Shown: in pieces, positions 34,665-43,175 of the stretch | Layout of the letters: the number at the start of each line of letters is the position of its first letter | Position numbering within the stretch: position 1 is the first letter of the stretch | Assembly: GCA_944358895.1 (NCBI GenBank) | Contig: CALVSB010000008.1 | Coordinates: 1-59,755, forward strand | Reading direction: 5' to 3' | DNA: 59,755 bases | Origin: an uncultured Bacilli bacterium | GTDB lineage: Bacteria > Bacillota_I > Bacilli_A > RFN20 > CAG-826 | Translations under genes and position numbers: made by a program | The notes under the pieces: model-generated | Databases searched by the model: none | What the model saw: only the letters and a program-made list of their open reading frames with translations | Told to the model about the DNA's origin: nothing

Positions 34665-37415
34665 CTACTTTCCTTTTCGCGAAAAGTCCCGGACCCGGCC
34701 TTTGATAAAGAAGGCTAGGGCCAAGAGGAAGAGGGCGGCCGCGGCGAATGCCGCGACGAGAAGAAACGGCCTCCCTTCCACGGTGAAGGGGTCAGAGCTT
34801 CCGAAGGTTCTTTGCAGGGCCTCGTGCACGACGATTTCGAGCATTCCGACCGAGAGGCAAGCCAAGGGAAGCGAAAGGAAAAGGGGAAGGGCCAAAGAAA
34901 GGAAATCCCGGGTCGCGACCTCGTCGCGGCTGAAACCGAGGATATACAAAGACCTACTTTCGGTCTTGGCTCGTTCCGCCCCGCTAAGGGCCACGGAAAC
35001 CGTGAATAAAAGGGCCATTGCCCCGAGAAAGGCCACGAGGGCGGACACGACCGCTTCCATGTAGGACATGGCCTCGGCAATCCCGCCGTCGACGAGGCTA
35101 GACGGATCGACGAAGCGAAAGGCGGGATACCGGGCGCTAAGGAAGGAAGAGAGAGCCGAGCTTTCCTCTTCGTCGACCCGGAGGATGACTTGGCTCGGGA
35201 GGAGGGAAAAGGCACTCATCCCGATCCGGTCCCGAAAGAAGTCGATCGGCCAATAGGGCGTGACGACCATGACGTCGCCCTTCCCTCCATAGACTCCGGT
35301 GACGTTCAATGTGGCATAGGCATAGGCATCTTTGACGAGGCCGTCCCCGACGGCTTCAACCCCATATGACCCAGCCGCGTAGACCTTGCTCGGGCGCCCC
35401 AGCCTTTCGTAAAGGGAAGAAGAAAGGCCGACTTCCTCGATCGACATCGGAGGGCGGCCTTCGAGAAGGGTCCCGCCGCTAGAAAGGGTCAATCCTTGGT
35501 TTCGGGGAACGAGGTAGTAGCCAAGGGCATAGCCGTCCCCGCCCTCGGGAACCGGGCGTCCAGAATTGGGATCGTAGGAAGAAAGGCTTTCGGCAAGCGA
35601 CACCGCCCCGTCGAAGGAAGGCGAAAGAAAGAACGGGCTCGCAAAGCCGCTCGCCATCGCCTCGGGAAAGGAAAGATAAGCGCCTTGGGCCAGATATAGG
35701 CAACTCTTTATCTCGTCCCGCCCAGTCACCTCGGATAGGGCCTCTTCGTCGAGAATGGTTCCGCTCAAGGCATATAGATAGAGCCGGTTCAAGGAAGAAA
35801 GGCTCCCGCCATTGAAGGAAAGGGAATGGAGTTCCTTCGTCGTTCGGGAAAGAAGATACCCGTCGAAGGACGGCTCCTCGCGGGCTAATTCGACGTAGGA
35901 GGTAACATCGACCGCCGGCAGGAGATAGGAAACCTTGAGCAGGGCCCAAGGCTCGCCGCTTGCTCCTTCTTCGCCAAAGGAAGGAAGGCGAAGCTGCTTT
36001 TCGAAAATTGTCTCGCTCCAAGTAGGAGAAGAATGAACGAGCGCTACCTTGTCGGTCGGGACCACCGCCACGACGCTTAGGAGAAGCTCAGCATCGTAAC
36101 CCCAGCCTGCGTTTTCGAAGAAAAAGATCAATTCAAGGGGGTTTTGCGCGAGAAATCCGCCAACCGATTCGTAATTGCGCCCGATGCCATAAGCCATGGC
36201 CAAGCCGTTCATCTCCTCGAAAGGGAGACCGAGCACGACCTGGCTCTCTTCGAGGACGGCCGGCTTTTCAGGGTAATAGGGAGCCGCGATTTCCTCGTAG
36301 AGGCAATACTCGTTGAGGCTTCTTAGCGAGAGGCCCGGGACTTTCCATTCCCGGTTCCGGAAGCTGACTCGGGCCTCGTTCCGCTCCGGGAAAAAGCTTT
36401 CCCAGGCGGCTTGGTAGCTCGTGCCGACCAAAATTGTTTCCTCCTCGAGGCTCGAGGCGATTTCCCTGACCCGCTCGATATCCGGAGCATAGGCCGAGAT
36501 CGAAGGAGCGCTGTCGCGGCTCGATAAGTGGATCTCGCCCTTACCGGTAATCGCGCCAAAAGAGGAAGCCATCGCCTTCGGCAGGCTTTCCGAAAGGTAG
36601 GCGGATATTCCTAAGGAGGCCAGCGAGAAAGAGAGAATCATCAGAAAGAAGGAACTTTCGAAGCGATGGGCTTTCATCTTCCGGAAAGCCATCGAAAGGA
36701 AGAGGGAGAAGCCCCGCCTCCGCTTTTCGCTTCGGCGATAAGTTTCTCTTCCTGACCCGCCTTCCTTATGGAAAAGAGGCGCGACCCCGCCCTCGAAAAG
36801 ACGATAGGCTCCATCGAGGAAGGGGGCGGTCCGTTCCTCGTCGTGGCTGACCATAAACACAAGGCGCGTCTTGGAAACTTCCCGAAGCAGGGCGTAGACG
36901 GCGATGGCATTGGCTTCGTCGAGGGCTCCGGTCGGCTCATCGGCCAGGATGACCGGCGGGTCGAGCGCAAGGGCCCGAGCCAAGGCGAGCCGGGCTTTCT
37001 CGCCGCCGGAAAGGTCAGAGGCCTTTCGCTTCTCCTTTCCTTTGAGGCCGAGGCGGCGGAGCAGGCTTTTGGCCCTCGAACGGGCTTGGATGCGGCTCCG
37101 CCCGGCCGCGAGAAGCGGGAGCATCGCATTTTCGAGGGCCGTGTCTTCGAGAAGGAGATCGTATCCCTGGCGCAAATAGCCCATATCGAGCAGGCGGTCC
37201 GGATAGGAGCCCTCAACGCGGCGCCCCAAAAGGTAGACGGAGCCGCCATCGGGACACTCAAGCCCGGTCAAGAGGTCGAGGATCGTGCTTTTCCCTGAAC
37301 CCGAGGGCCCATAGAGGGCGTAAAAGCCGACACTAGGGACTTCGAAAGATATTCCATCGAAAAGGGGGCGGCCCGGGTAGGCCTTGCGAACCGATTCGAA
37401 ACGGATGCCGTTCAT
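34665..37415 (-). CDS. MacB-like ABC transporter, fused ATPase and FtsX permease
   Basis: 916 residues. N-terminal ABC domain (1-225): Walker A GPSGSGKST, signature LSGGEKARLALARAL, Walker B VILADEPTGALDE. Residues 230-900 are a permease of FtsX type: one helix near 250, a large extracytoplasmic domain (about 280-760) and three helices at the end. It overlaps the upstream partner by four bases (ATGA). The two may form a heterodimer. Cargo unknown; MacB-type systems move peptides or lipids or pull on the outer face. Confidence 0.88.
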   Translation of the reverse strand: MNGIRFESVRKAYPGRPLFDGISFEVPSVGFYALYGPSGSGKSTILDLLTGLECPDGGSVYLLGRRVEGSYPDRLLDMGYLRQGYDLLLEDTALENAMLPLLAAGRSRIQARSRAKSLLRRLGLKGKEKRKASDLSGGEKARLALARALALDPPVILADEPTGALDEANAIAVYALLREVSKTRLVFMVSHDEERTAPFLDGAYRLFEGGVAPLFHKEGGSGRETYRRSEKRRRGFSLFLSMAFRKMKAHRFESSFFLMILSFSLASLGISAYLSESLPKAMASSFGAITGKGEIHLSSRDSAPSISAYAPDIERVREIASSLEEETILVGTSYQAAWESFFPERNEARVSFRNREWKVPGLSLRSLNEYCLYEEIAAPYYPEKPAVLEESQVVLGLPFEEMNGLAMAYGIGRNYESVGGFLAQNPLELIFFFENAGWGYDAELLLSVVAVVPTDKVALVHSSPTWSETIFEKQLRLPSFGEEGASGEPWALLKVSYLLPAVDVTSYVELAREEPSFDGYLLSRTTKELHSLSFNGGSLSSLNRLYLYALSGTILDEEALSEVTGRDEIKSCLYLAQGAYLSFPEAMASGFASPFFLSPSFDGAVSLAESLSSYDPNSGRPVPEGGDGYALGYYLVPRNQGLTLSSGGTLLEGRPPMSIEEVGLSSSLYERLGRPSKVYAAGSYGVEAVGDGLVKDAYAYATLNVTGVYGGKGDVMVVTPYWPIDFFRDRIGMSAFSLLPSQVILRVDEEESSALSSFLSARYPAFRFVDPSSLVDGGIAEAMSYMEAVVSALVAFLGAMALLFTVSVALSGAERAKTESRSLYILGFSRDEVATRDFLSLALPLFLSLPLACLSVGMLEIVVHEALQRTFGSSDPFTVEGRPFLLVAAFAAAALFLLALAFFIKGRVRDFSRKGK

Positions 37416-39421
37416 TCTTCGCTTAGCTCCTCGTGGAGACTTCGGAACGAGCCCCGAAGGAGAGGGATGAGGCTTCCGAAGAGGGGGATGAAGAAAAAGG
37501 ACGCGGCCAAGACGAGATAGACCAAAAGAGGGAGGGAAGGAGCAAGGAGGGTGAGGCCGGCCTTCGCGGCGAAATAAGCCCTCCCTCCGGATAGGAGAAG
37601 AGGCGAAAGCCCCGTGGCCAGGAGGGACGATAGAAAAGAGACGAGCGCCGGCCCGAGCGACGTGAGAAGGAGCAGGTCGCCCTGCCGGGCCCCGAGGGAA
37701 GAAAGAATGGCAAATTCGCGGCGACGGCTCAAAAAGGACGCATAGGCTAGTGAGAAAAGAAGGAAGAAACCCGCCCCGACGACTAGAAGGAGAAAGGGCT
37801 CGATCAAAAGGAGGAAAGCCGCGGAAAGCTCGGACAGCGAGGCGGAAGCGGCCACCGCTTCCGAAGAAAGGGAAAAACCTTCGAAGAGGGGGTCGAGGTT
37901 AGCCAGCCGTTCGACGGAGTAGGGAGACGAAGCAAAGACCAAGGAACGGTAAGAGGAAACCGGACTGTCGTCCGGGGCTTCCTCCACGTAGGAGCAAGGA
38001 TTTCCGGCCAGGGTCAGGAACTCGACGTTCCGGAGATACCCGGCTAGGGCCTGATAAGAAAAATAAACGCGTGGGATGCTCATGAAGGAAAACTCGTCGA
38101 CGACCGCGCTGACGACGAAAGAGAGGTCGATTTGAAAGTCCTCGGTCAAATCGTCAGCCTCCAGATGGATGTCCCGCTTGATGCGGATTGTCTTCCCGAC
38201 GGCCTCTTCCCCAAGTTCTTCCTCGAAAGCTTTATTGACCGCGCAGTAGCCAAGGGGATTGCCGCTCAGTTCTTCCCCTTTGACCCGGCCCGACCACGAA
38301 GGGTGAAGGAGATAGGAAAAATCCCAGACCGGCACGAGGCTCGTCTCGTCTTTGGGAAAGCCGTTCACCGTAATCGGGTAGGAAGAAGGAAGGTAGTAGG
38401 AAAAGTCGGGCACGACGCGGACGGAACTATCTTCAAGAAGAAGACGCTCCCTTTCCTCCGCCGTGGGCCGTCTCGTCCGCGACAAGGTAAGAAGGCCCGT
38501 CTCTTCTTTCTTTTCGACGACCGAATAGGAAAGCGAGAGGTAAGAAAGGGAAAGGCGGCTCTCTTCTTCCACCGCTTGCTTAGCCCCGAGGGCGTAGGAA
38601 GCGGCAAAGATAATCAAAGAAGAGGCTACGAGTGAGGAAAGGAACGTCAGGGCCAGCTTCCCCCGGTCGGTTTTGAGGGAGCGGAAAAAGGTCCCGGATA
38701 GATAAGAGAAGCCCCGCGCTTTCTTCCCGCTGATGGGAGAGCCAGCCTCGCCCGGCGGAAGAACTGCCTCGACGATCCGCCCGTCGCGGAGGCGGAGATA
38801 GCCGTCGACATATTCTTTCGACAGACTTTCGTCGTGGGAAACGACGATGACGAGGCGAGAGGCGCTTTCCTTCTTGAGAAGGCCCATGATGGCCCTAGAG
38901 GAAGCTAGATCAAGGTTGCCCGTCGGCTCGTCCGCCAATAAGAGGGGCGGCTTCTTGATCGAGGACCGGACGAAGGCGAGCCGGGCTTTCTCGCCGCCGG
39001 AAAGAAGCGCGGCCTGGCGGTTGGCGGCTTCCTGAAGCCCGACGGCCTTAAGGCCTTCAAGGGCCGCCTTTTCGGCTTCCCGCTTCTTCCATCCGGCCAT
39101 CCGGAGCGGAAGGGAGGCGTTGAAAAGGGCCGTTCGGTCTTCGAGGAGATGAAAGCCCTGGGGCAAAAGGCCGACGGTCCTCAATAGATAATCCTCCCTT
39201 CCCCGCCTCGAAAGCTTCTCGAGGCGCTTTCCATTTACCTCGATTGTTCCCTTTTGGACCTTAAGGGAGCCGCTCAAAAGGGATAGAAGGGTGCTTTTGC
39301 CCGATCCCGATGGGCCATAAATGGCAAAGAGCCCTTTCGAAGGCAGGCTAAAGGAAATCCCATGGAGGATTTCCGTCCGGCCTCCGCGGCCGTATCCAAA
39401 GGTCAGGTTTGTGACTTTCAA
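37412..39421 (-). CDS. MacB-like ABC transporter, fused ATPase and FtsX permease
   Basis: 669 residues. ABC domain (1-220) with GPSGSGKST, LSGGEKARLAFVRSS and LLLADEPTGNLDLASS, then an FtsX-type permease: first helix at ~260, an extracytoplasmic domain of about 230 residues, and three C-terminal helices. It is shorter than its partner because of a smaller outer domain. I choose TTG 39421 as start because GGAGAG sits just upstream; an earlier TTG would give unconserved residues. Upstream partner of the 916-residue gene. Confidence 0.85.
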   Translation of the reverse strand: MKVTNLTFGYGRGGRTEILHGISFSLPSKGLFAIYGPSGSGKSTLLSLLSGSLKVQKGTIEVNGKRLEKLSRRGREDYLLRTVGLLPQGFHLLEDRTALFNASLPLRMAGWKKREAEKAALEGLKAVGLQEAANRQAALLSGGEKARLAFVRSSIKKPPLLLADEPTGNLDLASSRAIMGLLKKESASRLVIVVSHDESLSKEYVDGYLRLRDGRIVEAVLPPGEAGSPISGKKARGFSYLSGTFFRSLKTDRGKLALTFLSSLVASSLIIFAASYALGAKQAVEEESRLSLSYLSLSYSVVEKKEETGLLTLSRTRRPTAEERERLLLEDSSVRVVPDFSYYLPSSYPITVNGFPKDETSLVPVWDFSYLLHPSWSGRVKGEELSGNPLGYCAVNKAFEEELGEEAVGKTIRIKRDIHLEADDLTEDFQIDLSFVVSAVVDEFSFMSIPRVYFSYQALAGYLRNVEFLTLAGNPCSYVEEAPDDSPVSSYRSLVFASSPYSVERLANLDPLFEGFSLSSEAVAASASLSELSAAFLLLIEPFLLLVVGAGFFLLFSLAYASFLSRRREFAILSSLGARQGDLLLLTSLGPALVSFLSSLLATGLSPLLLSGGRAYFAAKAGLTLLAPSLPLLVYLVLAASFFFIPLFGSLIPLLRGSFRSLHEELSEE

Positions 39422-39457
39422 AAAAACTCTCCACTTACTAGTAGAGAGCAAAGGGGC

Positions 39458-39685
39458 TCATTGGCCCTCGATTTTGAGCAGGACTTCGTTCCCGGCCACC
39501 TTTTTGCGGACGGCCGAATCGAAGTGGTCGCGGTCCATCATGATCGTCCGGCCGCAGGCGAGGCAGCGGATCTTGACATCGGCCCCAAGGCGCACGATCT
39601 GAAAGAGCTTGTTTTTCTTTCCGCAGGGATGGGCTTTCTTCATCTCGACGGTATCGTAGAGGGAATAGACCTCCCCTTTTACCAT
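39458..39685 (-). CDS. DUF951 protein (YyzM-like)
   Basis: 75 residues. KKAHPCGKKN, IVRLGADVKIRCLACGR and DRDHFDSAVRKKV are the marks of DUF951, with four Cys forming a probable zinc site. This small family is often near chromosome partition or ychF genes in Bacillota; the function is unknown. It overlaps the end of fhs by seven bases. Confidence 0.9.
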   Translation of the reverse strand: MVKGEVYSLYDTVEMKKAHPCGKKNKLFQIVRLGADVKIRCLACGRTIMMDRDHFDSAVRKKVAGNEVLLKIEGQ

Positions 39686-41295
39686 GGCTCATCCTCCATC
39701 TTGATGGCAGCCGGCACCTTGGGCAAGCCAGGCATCCGGAGAATATTTCCGGCCAGGGGGATGACGAAGCGGGCTCCCTTGGCGAGCTCGACTTCCCGGA
39801 TGTGGACGATATGGTGTTCGGGCACCCCGAGGAGCTTCGGGTCGTCGCTGAGCGAATTCGGGGTCTTGGCCATGCAAACGTAGAAATTGCCATAGCCGCG
39901 CGCCTCGTAGTCGGCCAACTGCTTCTCGGCTAGCTCGCTATATTCGACGCCGTCGGCCCGGTAGATTTCCTTGGCAATCGTCTCGATCTTCTCCTTGAGC
40001 GGCCGCTCAAGGTCATAAAGAGGACGATAGGCCGAACGATTGGCTCCGAGGGCCTCGATGACCTTGTGGGCCAGGCCGACCCCGCCTTTGGCTCCGCGTT
40101 CATAGGCATCGACGAAGGCGAAGCGAATGTTCTTTTCCCGGAGGAAATCCTCGAGCGAAGCCGTTTCTTCCGGGGCGTCGGTAACGAAGTGATTGATGGC
40201 TACGATCGAATCCATGCCGAATTTGCGGATGTTTTCAAGATGGACCAAGAGGTTGGGGATGCCTTTCATCATGGCTTCGACGTTCGGCTTGTCGAGGTCT
40301 TCAAACTTGACGCCGCCATGGAGCTTGAGAGCCCGGATCGTCGCGACGACGACCACGAGGTCCGGCTTGAAGCCGCCTTCCCGGCAAGCGATGTCGAGGA
40401 ACTTCTCAGCCCCGAGGTCAGCCGCGAAGCCGGCTTCGGTAATGACGAGCGGCGAAAGCTTGAGGGCGAGCTTGGTCGCGATGAGGGAATTGCAGCCGTG
40501 GGCGATATTGGCAAAGGGTCCGCCGTGGATGAAGACGGGATCGCCATAAAGCGTCTGGGCAAGATTCGGCCGAAGAGCCTTCTTCATTAGGCGCATGACG
40601 GCATGGGAGCACTTGAGGTCGGCGACCGTCACTTCCTTGCCCGCACGAGTATAGGCAACGACGATCGACCGAAGGCGTTCATAGAAGTCGTTCTCGTCCC
40701 TGGCCAGGCACATGATGGCCATCAGTTCGCTCGCGACCGTGATGATGAAGCCGTCCTTCCGGGGAATGCCGTTCTTCGGCCCGTTGGCCACGTCGATTTC
40801 CCTTAAGGCCCGATCGTTCATGTCCATGGCCCGCTTCCAGACGACCCGTTCGGGATCGATGTCGAGGTCGAGGGTCCCATGGAAGAGTTCGTTGTCGATC
40901 ATGGCCGAGATGAGGTTGATCGAAGAGGTCAAGGCATGCATGTCGCCAGTGAAATGGAGATTGATGTCCTCGGCTGGATAGATCGAGGCCTTGCCGGCGC
41001 CCGTCGCCCCGCCTTTGATGCCGAAAACGGGGCCGAGAGCCGGCTCCCGGAGGCAAAGGATGGCGTTTTGGTGCATTTCGCCGAAGCCTTCGGCTAGGGC
41101 GATCGAGGTTGTCGTCTTGCCTTCCCCGGCCTTCGTCGGGGTAATCGCCGTGACGAGGATCAGCTTCCCGTCATGCCGCCCATCGGCTTTCTCGAAGATA
41201 GACGAAAGGATCTTGGCCTTGTCGCGGCCATACAGTTCTAGGTGTTTTTCTTCGATGCCAGCCTTTTTGGCAACCTCGACAATATCCAAAATCAT
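39679..41295 (-). CDS. fhs: formate-tetrahydrofolate ligase
   Basis: 538 residues. ATP-driven ligation of formate to tetrahydrofolate, giving 10-formyl-THF for purine and fMet-tRNA synthesis. Signatures: TPTKAGEGKTTTSIALAEG, REPALGPVFGIKGGATG, VTIRALKLHGG form VATIRALKLHGG. Slightly shorter than the usual ~555 residues. AAAGGAG is eight bases before ATG 41295; the TTG six bases earlier is less likely. A TATTAT box lies about 30 bases further up. Confidence 0.95.
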   Translation of the reverse strand: MILDIVEVAKKAGIEEKHLELYGRDKAKILSSIFEKADGRHDGKLILVTAITPTKAGEGKTTTSIALAEGFGEMHQNAILCLREPALGPVFGIKGGATGAGKASIYPAEDINLHFTGDMHALTSSINLISAMIDNELFHGTLDLDIDPERVVWKRAMDMNDRALREIDVANGPKNGIPRKDGFIITVASELMAIMCLARDENDFYERLRSIVVAYTRAGKEVTVADLKCSHAVMRLMKKALRPNLAQTLYGDPVFIHGGPFANIAHGCNSLIATKLALKLSPLVITEAGFAADLGAEKFLDIACREGGFKPDLVVVVATIRALKLHGGVKFEDLDKPNVEAMMKGIPNLLVHLENIRKFGMDSIVAINHFVTDAPEETASLEDFLREKNIRFAFVDAYERGAKGGVGLAHKVIEALGANRSAYRPLYDLERPLKEKIETIAKEIYRADGVEYSELAEKQLADYEARGYGNFYVCMAKTPNSLSDDPKLLGVPEHHIVHIREVELAKGARFVIPLAGNILRMPGLPKVPAAIKMEDEPW

Positions 41296-41602
41296 GGCCA
41301 AAGCTCCTTTCGCGTGTTAACTGATTTTTATAATATGACTTTGGAATGGATTCTTCTAGGCAGCATCAGTGAAAATGCGCATTTTGCAAAATCGCCGAAT
41401 GTTCCAATTAGGTGACCGGCATCGTGGCTCGGGGAAAGCAGGCAATTATTCAACTGATATGCAAAATACGTAAACGCGCATGCGCTGTCACGGCAGCCAA
41501 ACTTGTTTTCGCTTTAACAATGTTGATTTGAAAGACAGGAAAACCAACGGAAGTTAAATAAAAGAAGGGTATTTTGCCGGCGAATTAAGTCTATCCAATT
41601 GC
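41296..41602. other. intergenic region with palindromes, no gene seen
   Basis: About 300 bases, AT-richer than its flanks, between tcdA and fhs, which both read leftward. It holds two perfect palindromes: AAAATGCGCATTTT (41372-41385) and GCGCATGCGC (41476-41485). No ORF, tRNA or THF-aptamer pattern is visible. The right part must carry the fhs promoter. Confidence 0.5.
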
Positions 41603-42325
41603 CTAGGGCTGACGTTTTTGCTTTGAAAGCTTCTTTTTCAAAAGAATCGAAATGGCCCCATAAGCCAAAGCCAAGCCGGCGGCCGAAGGAACCATCATCA
41701 TCGAGGCAATCGTTTCCCCTTTCATGGCCGGAAGTTCTTCGCTATGGGCAAAAAGAACGCCCGAAAGGGAGACGCCGCTCTTCTTGGCCCGCTCCTTGAG
41801 GGCCCGCCCCAAAGGATCGCCGATCACGAACTCGATCGGGGAAAGGCGGACCTTGGTCGGGTTGAGGCGGAAGCCCATCCCGAGGGAAGAAAGGACGGGG
41901 ATGTTCCGCTCCTTCGCCGCCCGGATGAGGCCGAGCTTCCCCCGGACGTCGTCGATGCAGTCGATGACGACGTCGACCCCGTCGAGGAGCAGGCCGTCGA
42001 AGGAGGCATCGACTTTCATGAAGAGACCGTCGACATTGACGTCGGGATTGATAAGGGCCGCCCGCTCGTAGGCGGCATCGATTTTCTTCTTGCCGAGATC
42101 CTCGGTGTCGAAAAGGAGCTGGCGATTGAGGTTGCTCGGCTCGACTTTGTCCGCGTCGACGACAAGAAAGGAAACAACCCCGGATCGGACGAGAACTTCG
42201 AAGCAAGTTCCGCCGACGCCGCCGAGGCCGGCGACCAAAACGCGGCTCGAAGAGAGGGCCGCAGCCCCTTCCGGGCCGAGGAGAAGCGACGTCCTATCGC
42301 GAAAGGAAGGAGCAGACTCGTTCAT
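41603..42325 (-). CDS. tcdA: tRNA threonylcarbamoyladenosine dehydratase
   Basis: 240 residues, ThiF/E1-like fold. VLVAGLGGVGGTCFEVLVRSG is the nucleotide site; VDADKVEPSNLNRQLLF and VVIDCIDDVRGKLGLI follow, as in TcdA (YgdL/CsdL). It closes t6A37 to its cyclic form in tRNA. The ATG at 42325 follows AGGA inside the end of miaA; overlap about 30 bases. It sits with miaA and miaB, so the group modifies position 37 of tRNAs. Confidence 0.92.
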   Translation of the reverse strand: MNESAPSFRDRTSLLLGPEGAAALSSSRVLVAGLGGVGGTCFEVLVRSGVVSFLVVDADKVEPSNLNRQLLFDTEDLGKKKIDAAYERAALINPDVNVDGLFMKVDASFDGLLLDGVDVVIDCIDDVRGKLGLIRAAKERNIPVLSSLGMGFRLNPTKVRLSPIEFVIGDPLGRALKERAKKSGVSLSGVLFAHSEELPAMKGETIASMMMVPSAAGLALAYGAISILLKKKLSKQKRQP

Positions 42326-43175
42326 AAGCTTCGTCCTCATTATGGACCTCTACATAGGGAAATTGATGAAGAAAGAAGGTCTCCTGCCGCTTCACGTAAT
42401 GCCGGGTGGCCTTTTTGAGGTTCAGGAGGCATTCCTCGAGCGCGAGTTCGCCCTTTAAGTAGGGAAAAAGTTCCTTGGCCCCGATGGCTTTGAGGCCCGG
42501 GGCCCCGTAGCCATAACGGCTTACGAGACTTTTGACTTCCTCGACGAGACCCGAGGCTGCCATCTTGTCCACCCGCTGATCAATCCGTTCGTAGATGGTT
42601 TCCCGGGGGAGGCGGAGCCAAAGGAAAAGGGTCGGTTCGATCGGCTCCGGCTTCTTGGCGAAGAGGTCACTCTTCTTCTCGCCGGTCGAAAGAATGAGTT
42701 CGATGGCCCGGAGGACCCGCACCCGGTTGTTTTGGTGGATTTTCCGAGCTTCCTCGGGATCGAGTTTTTCTAAAACCCCATGCAAATCCCCGTCGGATAA
42801 TTCCGAATACGGGGTCATGTCGACTGCTTCCTTGGCTTTCGGGAGCTCATAGGTGAAAGTCGCGGCCCGCATGTAAAGCCCGCTTCCCCCGACGAGGAGG
42901 GGGACCCGCCCGGCGGCCTGGACTTCCCTTATGGCCTTCCTGGCATCGAGCTGGTAGGCAGCGATGTCATAGGGGACATCCGGGTCCTGGAAGCCGTAAA
43001 GGAGATGGGGAACTTCTTTCTTTTCCTCCTCGCTCGGGGCGGCCGAAAGGATGTCCATCCCGCGGTAGGTTTGGAAGGGATCGGCGTTGACGATGCTCAT
43101 CGGAAAGCGCTTGGCCAGAGCAATCGCGAGGGCGCTTTTGCCGGACGCCGTCGCCCCGAGGAGAGAAACAATCAT
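42294..43175 (-). CDS. miaA: tRNA dimethylallyltransferase
   Basis: 293 residues. Adds the dimethylallyl group to A37, the substrate for MiaB. Walker A GATASGKSALAIALAKRF, VNADPFQTYRGMDI, LVGGSGLYMRA and NRVRVLRAIE are family marks. DPFQTYR replaces the usual DSMQVYR. ATG overlaps the end of miaB (ATGA). Confidence 0.95.
   Translation of the reverse strand: MIVSLLGATASGKSALAIALAKRFPMSIVNADPFQTYRGMDILSAAPSEEEKKEVPHLLYGFQDPDVPYDIAAYQLDARKAIREVQAAGRVPLLVGGSGLYMRAATFTYELPKAKEAVDMTPYSELSDGDLHGVLEKLDPEEARKIHQNNRVRVLRAIELILSTGEKKSDLFAKKPEPIEPTLFLWLRLPRETIYERIDQRVDKMAASGLVEEVKSLVSRYGYGAPGLKAIGAKELFPYLKGELALEECLLNLKKATRHYVKRQETFFLHQFPYVEVHNEDEAYERVCSFLSR

Noticed and set aside
41296-41602. THF riboswitch before fhs
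   Set aside because: No conserved aptamer stems or terminator seen; only simple palindromes.
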